Of a stretch of 58,934 nucleotides of DNA, positions 7,472 through 16,331 are shown one piece after another (positions within the stretch are counted from its first letter, which is position 1; each line of letters starts with the position of its first letter). The position numbers and the translations under genes are program-made. The DNA is from a virus: the IMG/VR virus record IMGVR_UViG_3300037258_000356, positions 1 to 58,934 of that record, one strand, 5' to 3'. The notes under the pieces are model-generated. The model was not told where the DNA came from, searched no databases, and saw only the letters and a program-made list of their open reading frames with translations.

Positions 7472-9721
7472 CTACGGGAGCGGGCTGGTCAGCGGCGACG
7501 ACGGGCCGCCCGTGGTCAGCGGGCCCTGGAAGTTCGACACGACCGAAAGCGGCGATGTCTTCGGCCGCCAGTACCCGAGGAACCCTGCCGGGCCCATTTC
7601 GGCGGCCGGGCCGATCGACGGGTCGCCCTGCTTGCCCATTGAGATCACATTGCCGTTGCCGACATAGACCGTCACGTGCTGCGTGTCGGCGGTCGACGGG
7701 CCGTAGAAGCAAAGGTCGCTCGCGAGCGGGTTCGGCACCTGCACGCAGTTCGCGATGATGCTCGTCGTGTTGCCGTTGCCGTTGTAGTCGTTGCCTGACG
7801 GGTCCTGCCAGCCGGCGGCCTTGTGGGCGAGGATCGCGAACGACGAGCAGTCCATCGTCCGTGGCGCCGGGCCGAAGAGCGTGCCGCCGTTCATGCGGGT
7901 CGGCAGGCCGTTCTTGCCGATCACCAGTGACTCGGTGTACACGTACATTGAGCGTTGCTGCAGCGCAGCGATCGCCGCGGCCGCCGGGTCCCCGTAGCTG
8001 CCACCGCCCGTCGAGGTCGACGCCGCGGCGCCGCCGGTCGCGCCCGTCGGGAACGAGTTGGTCGCGGCCGGCGCGTTGACGCCGGTCGCGGTGGCCTGCG
8101 GCTCAGGGTACGGTGCGATCGCGGGCTCGAGGGTGAGCTGGGTGAACGTGTCGCCGAGAACGTTGCGCGTGGCATCGGCGACGATCCACCGGCCGTTCGC
8201 CGGCCCGAAGTTCTGGAGGACGATCACATCGCCGGCACGGAAGTCATCGATGCCGCAGATCAGGTCGAGCGGCACCTGCGACGGCGTCTGCGGCTTCGAG
8301 ATCTTGCTCTTGCGCTGAACGCGGCCCTTCACCTTGTGCGTGGAGCGGTAGTTGAAAGCGGTGTTGTCGAACGTCCAGTTCGTAGCCGGCAGGATCCGCT
8401 GGCGGTCCTTGACGCGGTCGATGTAGGCGGCGGGCTTCTGGCCGATCAGGTCGTCGCCGTTGAGATAGTAGAAGCAGTTGCCGTTAGTGAACGCGAACCA
8501 GCCGACCTCCTGGGCCAGGCGGGTGACGCAGTCCCAAGAGTCCTCATCGGGGTTCTCGCTGGTGCCGCGGGTGAGCTGCGACACGTCGCTCGCGGTCGTC
8601 TCGGCCGCGTCGAGCGTGCCGGAGTGCAGGCCGCCAGCGGCGTAGATCGCCTGCGCCTCGGAAAGCCACTGCTCGTACGCCGAGCCGTCGCTCGAGCTTG
8701 AGCCCTGCGTGGCCTGGGCGATCTGGCCTGGCGAGAGCGTCGGGTTGAGCCGGGCGATCGTGATCGCGCCGCCCGGCGGCGTGCCGTAGTTGACGGCGAC
8801 ACCTGCAACGCCGCCGCTGTAGTAGTGGTCGCCCAGGAACGCGTTGACGCAGGCGGCGACGTCGAGCGGGCTGATCCCGAGATTCGCGGCCGTCGACGCG
8901 AGGAACTGAAGGATCCCGGTGCTTGACCCGTCGCCGAAAGTGAGGTTCGTGAACGACGACTCCTGGATGCACGCGCAGAACAGCGCAAGCGCCGCGGCCT
9001 TCGGTGCGGCGAGCTGGTTGGCGATCGAGATCGCAGTGTTGATGTTCTGCAGCTGCAGGTTGCTCGGCGGCTGGCCCTTCACCGTGATCGCGGCCCCGGC
9101 GCCGATGCCGCGCTGCTTGTTCGCTTTCGTGCCGGCGTTTTGCTGATCGACAGCGGTTGAGATCGTGACCTGGCCGAGGTCGTTGGTGAGCGAGCTCGCG
9201 ACGGGCTGAATCACGTTCAGCTCGGGGCACACAAGACGAATCGGCGTTTCGAAGTACGGGGACCGCGCGTAGGCGCCGCGGCCGACCTCGTCGACGAGGC
9301 GTTTGATGAACTGCGCCCTGGTCGTCGTGCCAGCGGCGGCGCCGACGGGTCCCCAGTGGTCGCGCAGGTAGCTGACGATGCGATCCTGGAAGGTGAGTGT
9401 CAGGTTCGGCTGGCTGTTGTCGAGGCCGCCCTCGAGCATGCACAGCCGCCACCACGCCTGCGACCCCCCCGGGAAGTTCACGTCGATCGCCGGGAGCAGA
9501 CCGTCGGGGGTGACGTTGAGAAACCCGCTCGTTTGCAACCCAAGGTCCGGGTCGAGCATCGTCACCGTCAGAAGGCTCGCGCCGGCGATCTGCGTTTCGA
9601 CCGTGACCTCCTGGATCGCGCCCGCAAGCTGCTCCTGCTTCGGTGCGCCGGGCTGCGCCGCGAGAGCGCGAGCAATCAGGTTGCGGATCGGGCCCGCGTT
9701 CGGGAGAGGGACGCTCGCCAT
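7472..9721 (-). CDS. Baseplate hub protein with lysozyme-like and NlpC/P60 domains
   Basis: 749 aa. Residues ~30-230 and ~385-540 form the gpD/late-control type hub. Between them (about 235-365) lies a lysozyme-like segment with ESSF (Glu254) and STGILQFLAST, as in lytic transglycosylases. The C-terminal ~590-730 is NlpC/P60-like with MDCSSFAIL (Cys625) and QHVTVYVGNG (His682). The tail tip could therefore cut both glycan and peptide bonds of the wall during injection. It lies between the LysM protein and the spike gene. Fusion of two different hydrolases into one hub is notable. Confidence 0.75.
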   Translation of the reverse strand: MASVPLPNAGPIRNLIARALAAQPGAPKQEQLAGAIQEVTVETQIAGASLLTVTMLDPDLGLQTSGFLNVTPDGLLPAIDVNFPGGSQAWWRLCMLEGGLDNSQPNLTLTFQDRIVSYLRDHWGPVGAAAGTTTRAQFIKRLVDEVGRGAYARSPYFETPIRLVCPELNVIQPVASSLTNDLGQVTISTAVDQQNAGTKANKQRGIGAGAAITVKGQPPSNLQLQNINTAISIANQLAAPKAAALALFCACIQESSFTNLTFGDGSSTGILQFLASTAANLGISPLDVAACVNAFLGDHYYSGGVAGVAVNYGTPPGGAITIARLNPTLSPGQIAQATQGSSSSDGSAYEQWLSEAQAIYAAGGLHSGTLDAAETTASDVSQLTRGTSENPDEDSWDCVTRLAQEVGWFAFTNGNCFYYLNGDDLIGQKPAAYIDRVKDRQRILPATNWTFDNTAFNYRSTHKVKGRVQRKSKISKPQTPSQVPLDLICGIDDFRAGDVIVLQNFGPANGRWIVADATRNVLGDTFTQLTLEPAIAPYPEPQATATGVNAPAATNSFPTGATGGAAASTSTGGGSYGDPAAAAIAALQQRSMYVYTESLVIGKNGLPTRMNGGTLFGPAPRTMDCSSFAILAHKAAGWQDPSGNDYNGNGNTTSIIANCVQVPNPLASDLCFYGPSTADTQHVTVYVGNGNVISMGKQGDPSIGPAAEMGPAGFLGYWRPKTSPLSVVSNFQGPLTTGGPSSPLTSPLP

Positions 9722-9731
9722 CGCCGGACGG

Positions 9732-10613
9732 TTAAGAGAGGCCTTGGATGACGGTGAGCGGCACCTTCAACTTCGTCCCCGTCGGGAGCTGCTTGTTGAC
9801 GCTCGTGCCGATCCTCGTGTTGCTCTTGTTCGCAGCGAGGATCTGCGAGGCCGCAGTCGGGTCGCCGGGGGCGACCTTCGCGGCGAGCTTCTGCACGGTG
9901 TTCAGCGCACTGGTGGTGGTGTAGGTCTTGTACTGGCCGCTGACCGCGCCGTTCGCGACCGCCCGGGCGGAGCTCGAGTCGGCGGAGGCGGAGAACTGGT
10001 CCTGCACCCACTGCATCAGCGTGACCGTCACGTCCTGGCGGGTGCGGTACCCGGCGGCGTTTCGGATCGGCGATGTGTCGTAGTCGATGCCGCTAACGAC
10101 CCACTGGACTCCCTGCGCGTTCGGCGGGATCAGCGGCGTCTGCTTGCCAGCACTGTCGATGCTCGCCACGCGGACGAGGGGGCTGTCGCCGACGCCGGCG
10201 ATGCCGACGCCGGTCGGGCCGAACAGCTTGCCGCGGCCGCCCATCCACTCGAGCTTCTGAATGTCCTGCTCGAGCGCGGCAGCGTGCAGGTTCGCATTGC
10301 CGTTCTGAGTGTCGAGCCAGTCCTGCTGGTAGCAGTCGAAGCGGACCGGCACGGTCATCGTGTACGGGTCGTAGCCGGCGAGGGTGGTGACCGCGACCTG
10401 CTGCAGCCGTTGGACCTGGTTCCAGTTGGAGAAGCCGTCGGTGACGGTCGGCGCGTTCTCGCCGGCGAGAACGGTGAACTCGTAGCTCGCGGCCTTGCTG
10501 CCACCTGCGAGGCTTCCCTTGAAGCGGATGTACTGGCCCTGGCCGATGTTCGGGAGCTTCGCCTTCGGCTTCTGGGGGCCGCCTTCGCCGCGGCCGAAGC
10601 TCGCGGGGCTCAA
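9732..10613 (-). CDS. LysM-containing baseplate/tail connector protein
   Basis: 293 aa from a TTG start overlapping the tape-measure stop (TTGA). The N-terminal two thirds contain FKGSLAGG..., GYDPYTMTVPVRFD and a metal/substrate-neutral beta domain seen in contractile-tail proteins. The C-terminus (about 238-290: TLQKLAAK-like helix, ILAANKS, LPTGTKLKVP) is a LysM-type repeat. In contractile systems such proteins link tube initiator and hub. Confidence 0.65.
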   Translation of the reverse strand: MSPASFGRGEGGPQKPKAKLPNIGQGQYIRFKGSLAGGSKAASYEFTVLAGENAPTVTDGFSNWNQVQRLQQVAVTTLAGYDPYTMTVPVRFDCYQQDWLDTQNGNANLHAAALEQDIQKLEWMGGRGKLFGPTGVGIAGVGDSPLVRVASIDSAGKQTPLIPPNAQGVQWVVSGIDYDTSPIRNAAGYRTRQDVTVTLMQWVQDQFSASADSSSARAVANGAVSGQYKTYTTTSALNTVQKLAAKVAPGDPTAASQILAANKSNTRIGTSVNKQLPTGTKLKVPLTVIQGLS

Positions 10614-12409
10614 GCGAACGCCGCTTTCTTCAGCGACGTCTGCGTGATGCCCTCAGCGAGGACCCTGGGTCCGAGGCGCAGCACGATCGGTGCCTGCTCG
10701 ATCTGCACGTTGATGCACTCCGCACCGCCGAGACCGCGGCCGCCGTTGAGCGCGTTCAATGCGCCGACGCCGACCTGGTTGACGACCTCCTTGCGCAACA
10801 CGAACTCGCCGGGGGTGAGCATCGCGGGGATGCTGTCCTGGTCACCGACACCGGGGACGAAGCCGCCCGGCGCGTAGCGGCGCACGAGGCCGCCGGAGTG
10901 GAACGGGTTGAGACTGCCGAAGAAGTGGCCGACGCTGCTGAACGTGTGACCGAAGAAGTGGCCGATTCCGCCGAAGATCCCGGAGATCTTGCGACCCAGC
11001 CAGGTGAATTTGCCCCAGATCCAGTTGACGACGCCGGTGATGATGTGCTTCACCGCGTTGAACGCGCCGACGACGGCCTTCGGAAATCCGGTGAACGGCC
11101 ACTCGAGAACGGTGAGGACCCCGCGCCAGATCCGGGTGACGACGTTGACCACTCCGACGATCGCGGTGCGCAGCCAGCTGAAGACGCCGGTGACGATCGC
11201 GCGGAAGGTCTTCGAGCGGGTGTACGCAATGACGATCGCAGCCGCAAGCGCCGCGATCGCCGTTGCGACCAGCACGAACGGGTTGGCCTCCATGACGGTG
11301 TTGAGGATCGCCATCGGCTCCGTGAAGGCGACCACTGCGATCTTCGCCAGCGCCTGAGCGATTGCGAACACCTTGCTTGCCTCGGCCGCCAGAAATACCG
11401 CTGTGCGATATGTGGCGAACACGCCGACGGCGGCGCCGACGACCTCGAGCACCGTCTTGGTTTGGATCAGCCACTTCACAACGTTCACCAGGGGCGCGAA
11501 CGCGGTACGGATCACGCGAGAGATCCCGGGCCAATTGCGTTCCAAGGTGCTCGCAACCCCAGCGAGCCAAATCGCCACCTTCGAGACGATCGGCAACACG
11601 ACGCGGCCGATTTGCTCGGCGAGCAGATCGAAGGCGTGCTCGGCGTTGGAGATCGCACCTGCGGCCTTTTGGCTGTACGCGGTGGTGGCGCCGCTGTAGC
11701 GCTGCATCACCCGGGTATTGATCTCCTGGGCGGTAGCCATCTTGTCCAGCAGCTCCATGTGCCGGTAGAGCTGCGGGTAAAGCCGCTTCTGCGCGGCGGT
11801 CATGCTGTCGACGTACTTGGTGACCGGGAGGATCGCGCCGACGTACTTGCCCATCCGGCCGACCGTCCCGGTCTGCGCCTGACTGACGAACCGCAGCGCC
11901 TGGGTGTACCCGAGGTTCGCGCCGCGCGCCAACGCGAGCGCCTCGCGGTTCAGCCGGATCGCCTTCGTGCTCGAGCCGGTCAGGCGAATGAACTGCGCGA
12001 GGCCCTGCGCTTCCTCCTGCGGAGTAAAGCCACCGTGCGTCGACGTCTGCGCGATCGCCCGATCGAGCATGTCCATCGCACCAGCACCAGCCTGCCCCGT
12101 GTTCTTCAACGCGTTGCGCAGCTGCGCCTGCTGCGTCTGCCACTGCTCGCCCGCGCGAATCGCATCGCGCATCCCGTACAGCAGCGACCCAAAGCCTGCG
12201 GCGCCCCCGACGAACGCAACGGCGGTACGAAGCCGCTTCGCGCTGCCCGTCATCACATCGAAGCCAGCACTGCCGGCGACCGCCTCATCGCCGGCCTTAC
12301 GGGAAGTGCTCCCGATGCCGGCGATCGCCCTCTGGGTTTTCTTCGCTTCGAGCTGGGCGGTCTTGGCTTCGAGCAGCCGGACGCGAACCTCGAGATTGGT
12401 GAGCGTCAC
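10610..12409 (-). CDS. Tail tape measure protein
   Basis: 599 aa from a GTG start. Long helical N-terminal part, several hydrophobic helices at about residues 60-80 and 325-430, and a C-terminal HSGGLVRRYAPGGFVPG...TPGEFVLRKEVV motif that is diagnostic for tape measures. Lies just after the frameshifted chaperone pair. The modest length implies a short contractile tail, roughly 90 nm at the usual 1.5 angstroms per residue. Confidence 0.9.
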   Translation of the reverse strand: MTLTNLEVRVRLLEAKTAQLEAKKTQRAIAGIGSTSRKAGDEAVAGSAGFDVMTGSAKRLRTAVAFVGGAAGFGSLLYGMRDAIRAGEQWQTQQAQLRNALKNTGQAGAGAMDMLDRAIAQTSTHGGFTPQEEAQGLAQFIRLTGSSTKAIRLNREALALARGANLGYTQALRFVSQAQTGTVGRMGKYVGAILPVTKYVDSMTAAQKRLYPQLYRHMELLDKMATAQEINTRVMQRYSGATTAYSQKAAGAISNAEHAFDLLAEQIGRVVLPIVSKVAIWLAGVASTLERNWPGISRVIRTAFAPLVNVVKWLIQTKTVLEVVGAAVGVFATYRTAVFLAAEASKVFAIAQALAKIAVVAFTEPMAILNTVMEANPFVLVATAIAALAAAIVIAYTRSKTFRAIVTGVFSWLRTAIVGVVNVVTRIWRGVLTVLEWPFTGFPKAVVGAFNAVKHIITGVVNWIWGKFTWLGRKISGIFGGIGHFFGHTFSSVGHFFGSLNPFHSGGLVRRYAPGGFVPGVGDQDSIPAMLTPGEFVLRKEVVNQVGVGALNALNGGRGLGGAECINVQIEQAPIVLRLGPRVLAEGITQTSLKKAAFA

Positions 12410-12424
12410 CGGCGCCTCCTCGAA

Positions 12425-13128
12425 CTACTTGGCCCGTTCGGCCCGGGCGTTGGCTTCTTTGTGGATCGCGAGCGTGCGGTCAATGACCATGTCGAGCCAC
12501 ACGAAGTAGCCTGGGTCCTCGTTGCGGTAGATCTGGTCGATGTCGACCGGGATCCGCAGGACGGTGCACATGGCGGCGAGCTCGACCGGCCGCCCGCGTC
12601 TCAGTTTCCCTGCGCGATCCCCCTATCGACGGACAGGTCGACGTCGGCGCGCCACTGGGCGTAGGTCGAGTAGGTGAGAACGACACGGGTCTCGTCGTCG
12701 AAGATCAAGAACACGGCCTGCCGCGGGTTCTGCGGATCTGCTGTGTCGTCGAAATACCGGGCGAGTTCAACGCCAAGCGGCGGAAGATCGTGGCGTTCGC
12801 CGTCGATTACAGCGACGGTCTTCACGCACGCGGCGGCGAGCGTGTCCGCGGCCTCGTATAGCTCGCGGTCGGACTCGTCGCTGACCGAGTTGAGCGCTGT
12901 GCTGCCGATCTGCTTCGACTGTTCCCACGAGAGCGCGCGGAACACGCCAAAGAGCTCGACGCCCGCCGCACGGTAGCCGGGGATCCTGATTTCAACGGTG
13001 GTCTGTGCTTGTTTTGCGGCGCGCGCGGCACGGATGCGCGCCTGAATCGAATCGGGCGTCGATGTTGGTGCCGGCGGCGGCGGTGGTGCGGCGGTCTCGA
13101 CGGGCGGGTCGAGTGGCTGTTCGCTCAT
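12425..13128 (-). CDS. Tail assembly chaperone, long form made by -1 frameshift
   Basis: The upstream frame ends CAG GGA AAC TGA. The G-GGA-AAC heptamer is a classic X-XXY-YYZ slippery site one codon before the stop. Slipping back one base continues in the frame read from 12604 to 12425, adding 59 residues (LRRGRPVELAAMCTVLRIPV...ARAERAK) to the 175-residue short form for a 234-residue protein. gpG/gpGT-type frameshifted chaperones just upstream of the tape measure are conserved across tailed phages. The extension alone would have only an internal ATG at 12571. Confidence 0.8.
12601..13128 (-). CDS. Tail assembly chaperone, short form (gpG-like)
   Basis: 175 aa. The ATG at 13128 overlaps the tube-gene stop (TAATG). 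A Pro-rich N-terminus (about 10-30) is followed by VEIRIPGYRAAGVELFG and a helical region (SWEQSKQIGSTALNSVSDES). Short, acidic/helical proteins between tube and tape measure that end at a slippery site are tail chaperones binding the tape measure during assembly. Confidence 0.75.
   Translation of the reverse strand: MSEQPLDPPVETAAPPPPPAPTSTPDSIQARIRAARAAKQAQTTVEIRIPGYRAAGVELFGVFRALSWEQSKQIGSTALNSVSDESDRELYEAADTLAAACVKTVAVIDGERHDLPPLGVELARYFDDTADPQNPRQAVFLIFDDETRVVLTYSTYAQWRADVDLSVDRGIAQGN
12604..12610 (-). promoter_or_regulatory. -1 ribosomal frameshift slippery site GGGAAAC
   Basis: Read on the minus strand as G GGA AAC immediately followed by the zero-frame TGA. Both tRNAs can re-pair on GGG AAA, and the stop codon in the A-site direction would favour pausing. 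The -1 frame downstream is open for 59 codons with protein-like sequence. Confidence 0.8.
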
Positions 13129-13553
13129 TAGCTGACCGCCACGTCGGCTGCGAAGACGAGCGAGAGCTTGGCGTCCTCGGCGGTCCCAGCCTGGTAGGGC
13201 GGGACGGTGACGCCCTTGAGCGTGCCAGTGTAGGTCTCGGTTGAACCCGGGACGACGCTCTTGTTCGCGCCGAGCGTTGTCTTGGTGATCGTGGCGCGCG
13301 CGGCGCCGACGCCGTTCTGCAGTTGCTTCGACACGCTGATGAGGGTGTCGCTCCACTCGCGAGCGGTGGTGATGTCGCTGCGGGATGGGATGCCGCCGAG
13401 GTCGATCTTGTTGCCCATGCCGCCGGGCGGGTAGGTGACGGTTTCGGCGGTGATGTCGCCACCCTCGAAGCTGTCCCAGACGATGTTGTCGATGGTGATC
13501 CCATCGATCGAGACGTGGATCGCTTGCTGGTCTGACCTGTAGTAGGTCGGCAC
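13128..13553 (-). CDS. Tail tube protein (contractile tail)
   Basis: 141 aa following the sheath gene, the standard order. The N-terminus (HVSIDGITIDNIVWDSFEGG) and PPGGMGNKIDLGG segment resemble the tube family that polymerises inside the sheath. Length fits myovirus tubes (about 140-170 aa). Confidence 0.75.
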   Translation of the reverse strand: MPTYYRSDQQAIHVSIDGITIDNIVWDSFEGGDITAETVTYPPGGMGNKIDLGGIPSRSDITTAREWSDTLISVSKQLQNGVGAARATITKTTLGANKSVVPGSTETYTGTLKGVTVPPYQAGTAEDAKLSLVFAADVAVS

Positions 13554-13563
13554 TTGGCCCCTC

Positions 13564-15186
13564 CTATGCCGCGAGCGGCTCGTAGACGATGGTGATCGGA
13601 ACCTGCAGAGCGGACTCGGTGAGGTTCACCGTGAGAGTCGCGAGGAGTTGGCCGGCAGCAGCAGTCGTGGGGGTGTTGCCGGACGTGTCGACGGAGCCCG
13701 CATCGGTGGCGTTCGCGCCGAAGAGTGCCTTGGCCGCCCAGTGCGCGGCGATGGTGCCTTGAAGCTTGCCGGCCAGGGCCGCGACGGTGAGGCCCTGGCC
13801 GTCGATCGGGTCGAAGAGGTAGCCCTCGGCGTCCTCGAGCGCGTCGGCGGTGAGGGCCATGCGTTCGCGGCCGCAGTTGGCCTGCCAGAACACCTTGTCG
13901 GTGGCGGCTGCGGAGACGAAGCCGAAGAGGCAGAGGGTGCCGTAGCGGTTGGCCCAGGTGTTGATGCCGGCGGCTTCGAGGGTGTTTGTGTCGGCGGTGT
14001 TGTAGGTCTCGGTGAAGCCGGTGACGTAGTTGAGCGGCCAGTTGATGCCGCAGGGCATCTGGTTGTCGTTGCCGGTCGCGGCTACGCGCGCACAGAGCGC
14101 GGCGGCGACGGCGCTCGCGGCGACGGTGCGCGTGGTGCCGGGCGTGACGCCGGGGATAATCGGGCTGCCGGCGACTGGAAGGACGTGACCGGTGTGCTGG
14201 CCGATATTGCCGGCCAGCGCGGCGACGACGGCAGATGCGCTGGAGTTGTCTGCGAGGTCGATGAGCGCGTACCGGTTGTTGGTGTAGGCGTGCGCGGCGA
14301 GCGCGGCCCACACCGTCGCGTTGGACTGGCCGGGCACGGCGACCTGGCCTGGGCCGAGGGAGGCGGGGATGTTGTTGAGCGCGGCCGCGTAGCTTGAGGC
14401 GCTGATGTCGTTGGGGTTCGCGCCGCCGGTGAGCGCCGCGGCGCTCGAGGCGACCGGCACGTTGGTGGTGTTCCCGCTGCCGCTTGACTGGCTGAAGGTG
14501 ACGTACTCGGAGCTGGTGTCGGCGATGAGCTGGGCGGTGGTGATGTAGGGGCCGTGGCTCTCGAGGATGTCGCCGGCGGAGTCTTCGATCTCGACGGTGA
14601 ACGTGGCCGGGGTGATCGTCACGCCGGTGCCGCTGGCGGTCGCGTTCGCCGACAGCGTGAGCGTGCTTGCACCGGGGTTGACGGCGCTGACGTAGGTGCC
14701 GGCGGGGATGCCGGTTCCCGAGACGGGGGTGCCGACGCCGATGTTGGCGAAGCTCGACACGGCGCTGACCGTCGGGCTGGTCGAGGTGGTGGTGCCGGTG
14801 AAGGTCGTGCCGCTGCCACGGATGACGGCGACGTAGACGTTGTCACCGTCGATGCCGGGGGTGTCGGCGGTGACGACGACGGTGGGGTGCGGCGTCGCGT
14901 CGTTGAGCGTCAGAGCGGCGGCGACGGCGGTGTTGTCGTCGACGCGGACGATGTAGGCGTAGGTGCCGCCTTCGTGGAAGAACGCGTCAAGGGCGTCGTA
15001 GAGCACGCTGTTGGTCGAGCTGCGCGGTCCGATGACGGCGGCTGCGGCGGCGATCGAGTTGACGCCGACCGGGGTGGTGGGGCCTTCATCGGCGAGGCCG
15101 ACGAAGAACGCGACGCCGGTGGTGGTGGGCGGCCCGCTCGGGGTTTGGGCCTCGGTGTTGGTGACGGTGACGCCGATCGGGGACAT
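13564..15186 (-). CDS. Tail sheath protein
   Basis: 540 aa with the sheath-family pattern: N-terminal GVAFFVGLADEGP, middle ALIDLAD and YTNNRYA, C-terminal NRYGTLCLFGFVSA and AHWAAKALFGAN then LTVNLTESALQVPITIVYEP. It forms the contractile outer tail. Residues 128-191 are the beta-rich module (FTGTTTSTSPTV...GIPAGTYV) shared with baseplate J and the capsid protein, probably a surface-exposed insertion. Confidence 0.85.
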   Translation of the reverse strand: MSPIGVTVTNTEAQTPSGPPTTTGVAFFVGLADEGPTTPVGVNSIAAAAAVIGPRSSTNSVLYDALDAFFHEGGTYAYIVRVDDNTAVAAALTLNDATPHPTVVVTADTPGIDGDNVYVAVIRGSGTTFTGTTTSTSPTVSAVSSFANIGVGTPVSGTGIPAGTYVSAVNPGASTLTLSANATASGTGVTITPATFTVEIEDSAGDILESHGPYITTAQLIADTSSEYVTFSQSSGSGNTTNVPVASSAAALTGGANPNDISASSYAAALNNIPASLGPGQVAVPGQSNATVWAALAAHAYTNNRYALIDLADNSSASAVVAALAGNIGQHTGHVLPVAGSPIIPGVTPGTTRTVAASAVAAALCARVAATGNDNQMPCGINWPLNYVTGFTETYNTADTNTLEAAGINTWANRYGTLCLFGFVSAAATDKVFWQANCGRERMALTADALEDAEGYLFDPIDGQGLTVAALAGKLQGTIAAHWAAKALFGANATDAGSVDTSGNTPTTAAAGQLLATLTVNLTESALQVPITIVYEPLAA

Positions 15187-15243
15187 GCGTGATTGGCCTC
15201 CAGTGAGGGGGAGCGATGGGGGTGCGGATGGCCCCGATGGGGC

Positions 15244-15858
15244 TTAGGGTGCTTCGCCGACTACGGTAATTTCGGGCGTCTCGACGAGCGGCCACGGCGA
15301 GATCGGTGCTTCCGGCTCGGTCGGCGGGTCCGGTGTGGCGGGTCCGCCGGTGCCGGTGAGGATGCTGTTGACCCAGACGTGCAGGTCGATCTCACCGAGC
15401 GCGAAGGTGCGGTTATTGGGGTCCGGCAGGCGGAGGTCCCAGTCGAGCATGTCGGTGTTCGTGGCGATGCCGCCGAGCGAACCGTTCTGGACGAGCAGCG
15501 CGCCGACCGCGGCGACGTAGGTTGATGCGGCGTTGCGGACGGCCTGTTCCGTTTGGTCGGTGACGAAGATGCCGACGCTGAACGGGAAGAGCGCGTTGTA
15601 GCGGTCGCCGCCGGCCTTGTCGAACGGCGGGAGCTTGTCACCGACGATCACGACGGCGGGCTGGTTAAGGCCCTCCCAATTCGCTAGGTCAAACGACGGT
15701 CCGTAGGACTGCGGGCGTTCGATGGTCGGGACGGTGAGGTCGAGAACGCGCTCGAGCTGCGCGAGATACGTGTCAACCCACTTTTCGATCGTCGCGAGCA
15801 CAGCGGCCTCGACCTGGGATTGGGTGACGATCGGCCCGAAGACGCTCGGTGTGCTCAT
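15244..15858 (-). CDS. Tail terminator / head-tail joining protein
   Basis: 204 aa upstream of the sheath gene. An N-terminal helix (VEAAVLATIEKWVDTYLAQLER) precedes PAVVIVGDK and a FPFSVGIFVTD strand, a pattern seen in tail terminators that end tube growth and join the head. The C-terminal ~35 residues are Pro-rich and probably disordered. Assigned by synteny and pattern; family not certain. Confidence 0.55.
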   Translation of the reverse strand: MSTPSVFGPIVTQSQVEAAVLATIEKWVDTYLAQLERVLDLTVPTIERPQSYGPSFDLANWEGLNQPAVVIVGDKLPPFDKAGGDRYNALFPFSVGIFVTDQTEQAVRNAASTYVAAVGALLVQNGSLGGIATNTDMLDWDLRLPDPNNRTFALGEIDLHVWVNSILTGTGGPATPDPPTEPEAPISPWPLVETPEITVVGEAP

Positions 15859-16331
15859 AGTCCGCGGAGGCTGTCGAGCGGGTTGGCACCCATGATGTAG
15901 GTCTTCAGGATCTCGACGGCCGCGAGGCGCTCTTTGAGGCTGAAACGCAGCACGCGGCGGCGAACCTCGCCAGTGTGCGAGGCGGAGCTTGTGGTGCCGA
16001 ACTGAGCGAATTTGGCGTAGAACTTGTCGGTGCCGAAGACGAGCTCGGTCGAGGTGATCAGGCGCACGCCGCCTTCGATGGTGGTGACCTGGTGTTTCAT
16101 CTCGCCGGTCGCGACGAGCCGCTCCGACGACTGCCCTTTCGCCTGCTTCGACGCGACGGTCGCCGGCGCGAGCTGCGGGCCGCGACCGTAGAGCCGCTCG
16201 TTGCTTTTCGCGATCAGCTCCGCGATCTCCAAGAGCGCGGCCTCCGGCGCGCCGACGCGCTTTTGGAAGCGTTCGAACATGTCGGTGACTTCCTTCTCGC
16301 CGCTGACGGTGATGAGCGCGGTCAGGCCCAT
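15855..16331 (-). CDS. Phage virion morphogenesis (tail completion) protein
   Basis: 158 aa starting at the ATG at 16331 (TTAG/CAT overlap with the upstream stop). AELIAKSNERLYGRGPQLAP, ERLVATGEMKHQV and FYAKFAQFGT follow the pattern of the virion-morphogenesis/gpS family, which completes the head-tail joint in Mu/P2-type phages. Start overlaps the stop of the connector gene. Confidence 0.65.
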   Translation of the reverse strand: MGLTALITVSGEKEVTDMFERFQKRVGAPEAALLEIAELIAKSNERLYGRGPQLAPATVASKQAKGQSSERLVATGEMKHQVTTIEGGVRLITSTELVFGTDKFYAKFAQFGTTSSASHTGEVRRRVLRFSLKERLAAVEILKTYIMGANPLDSLRGL

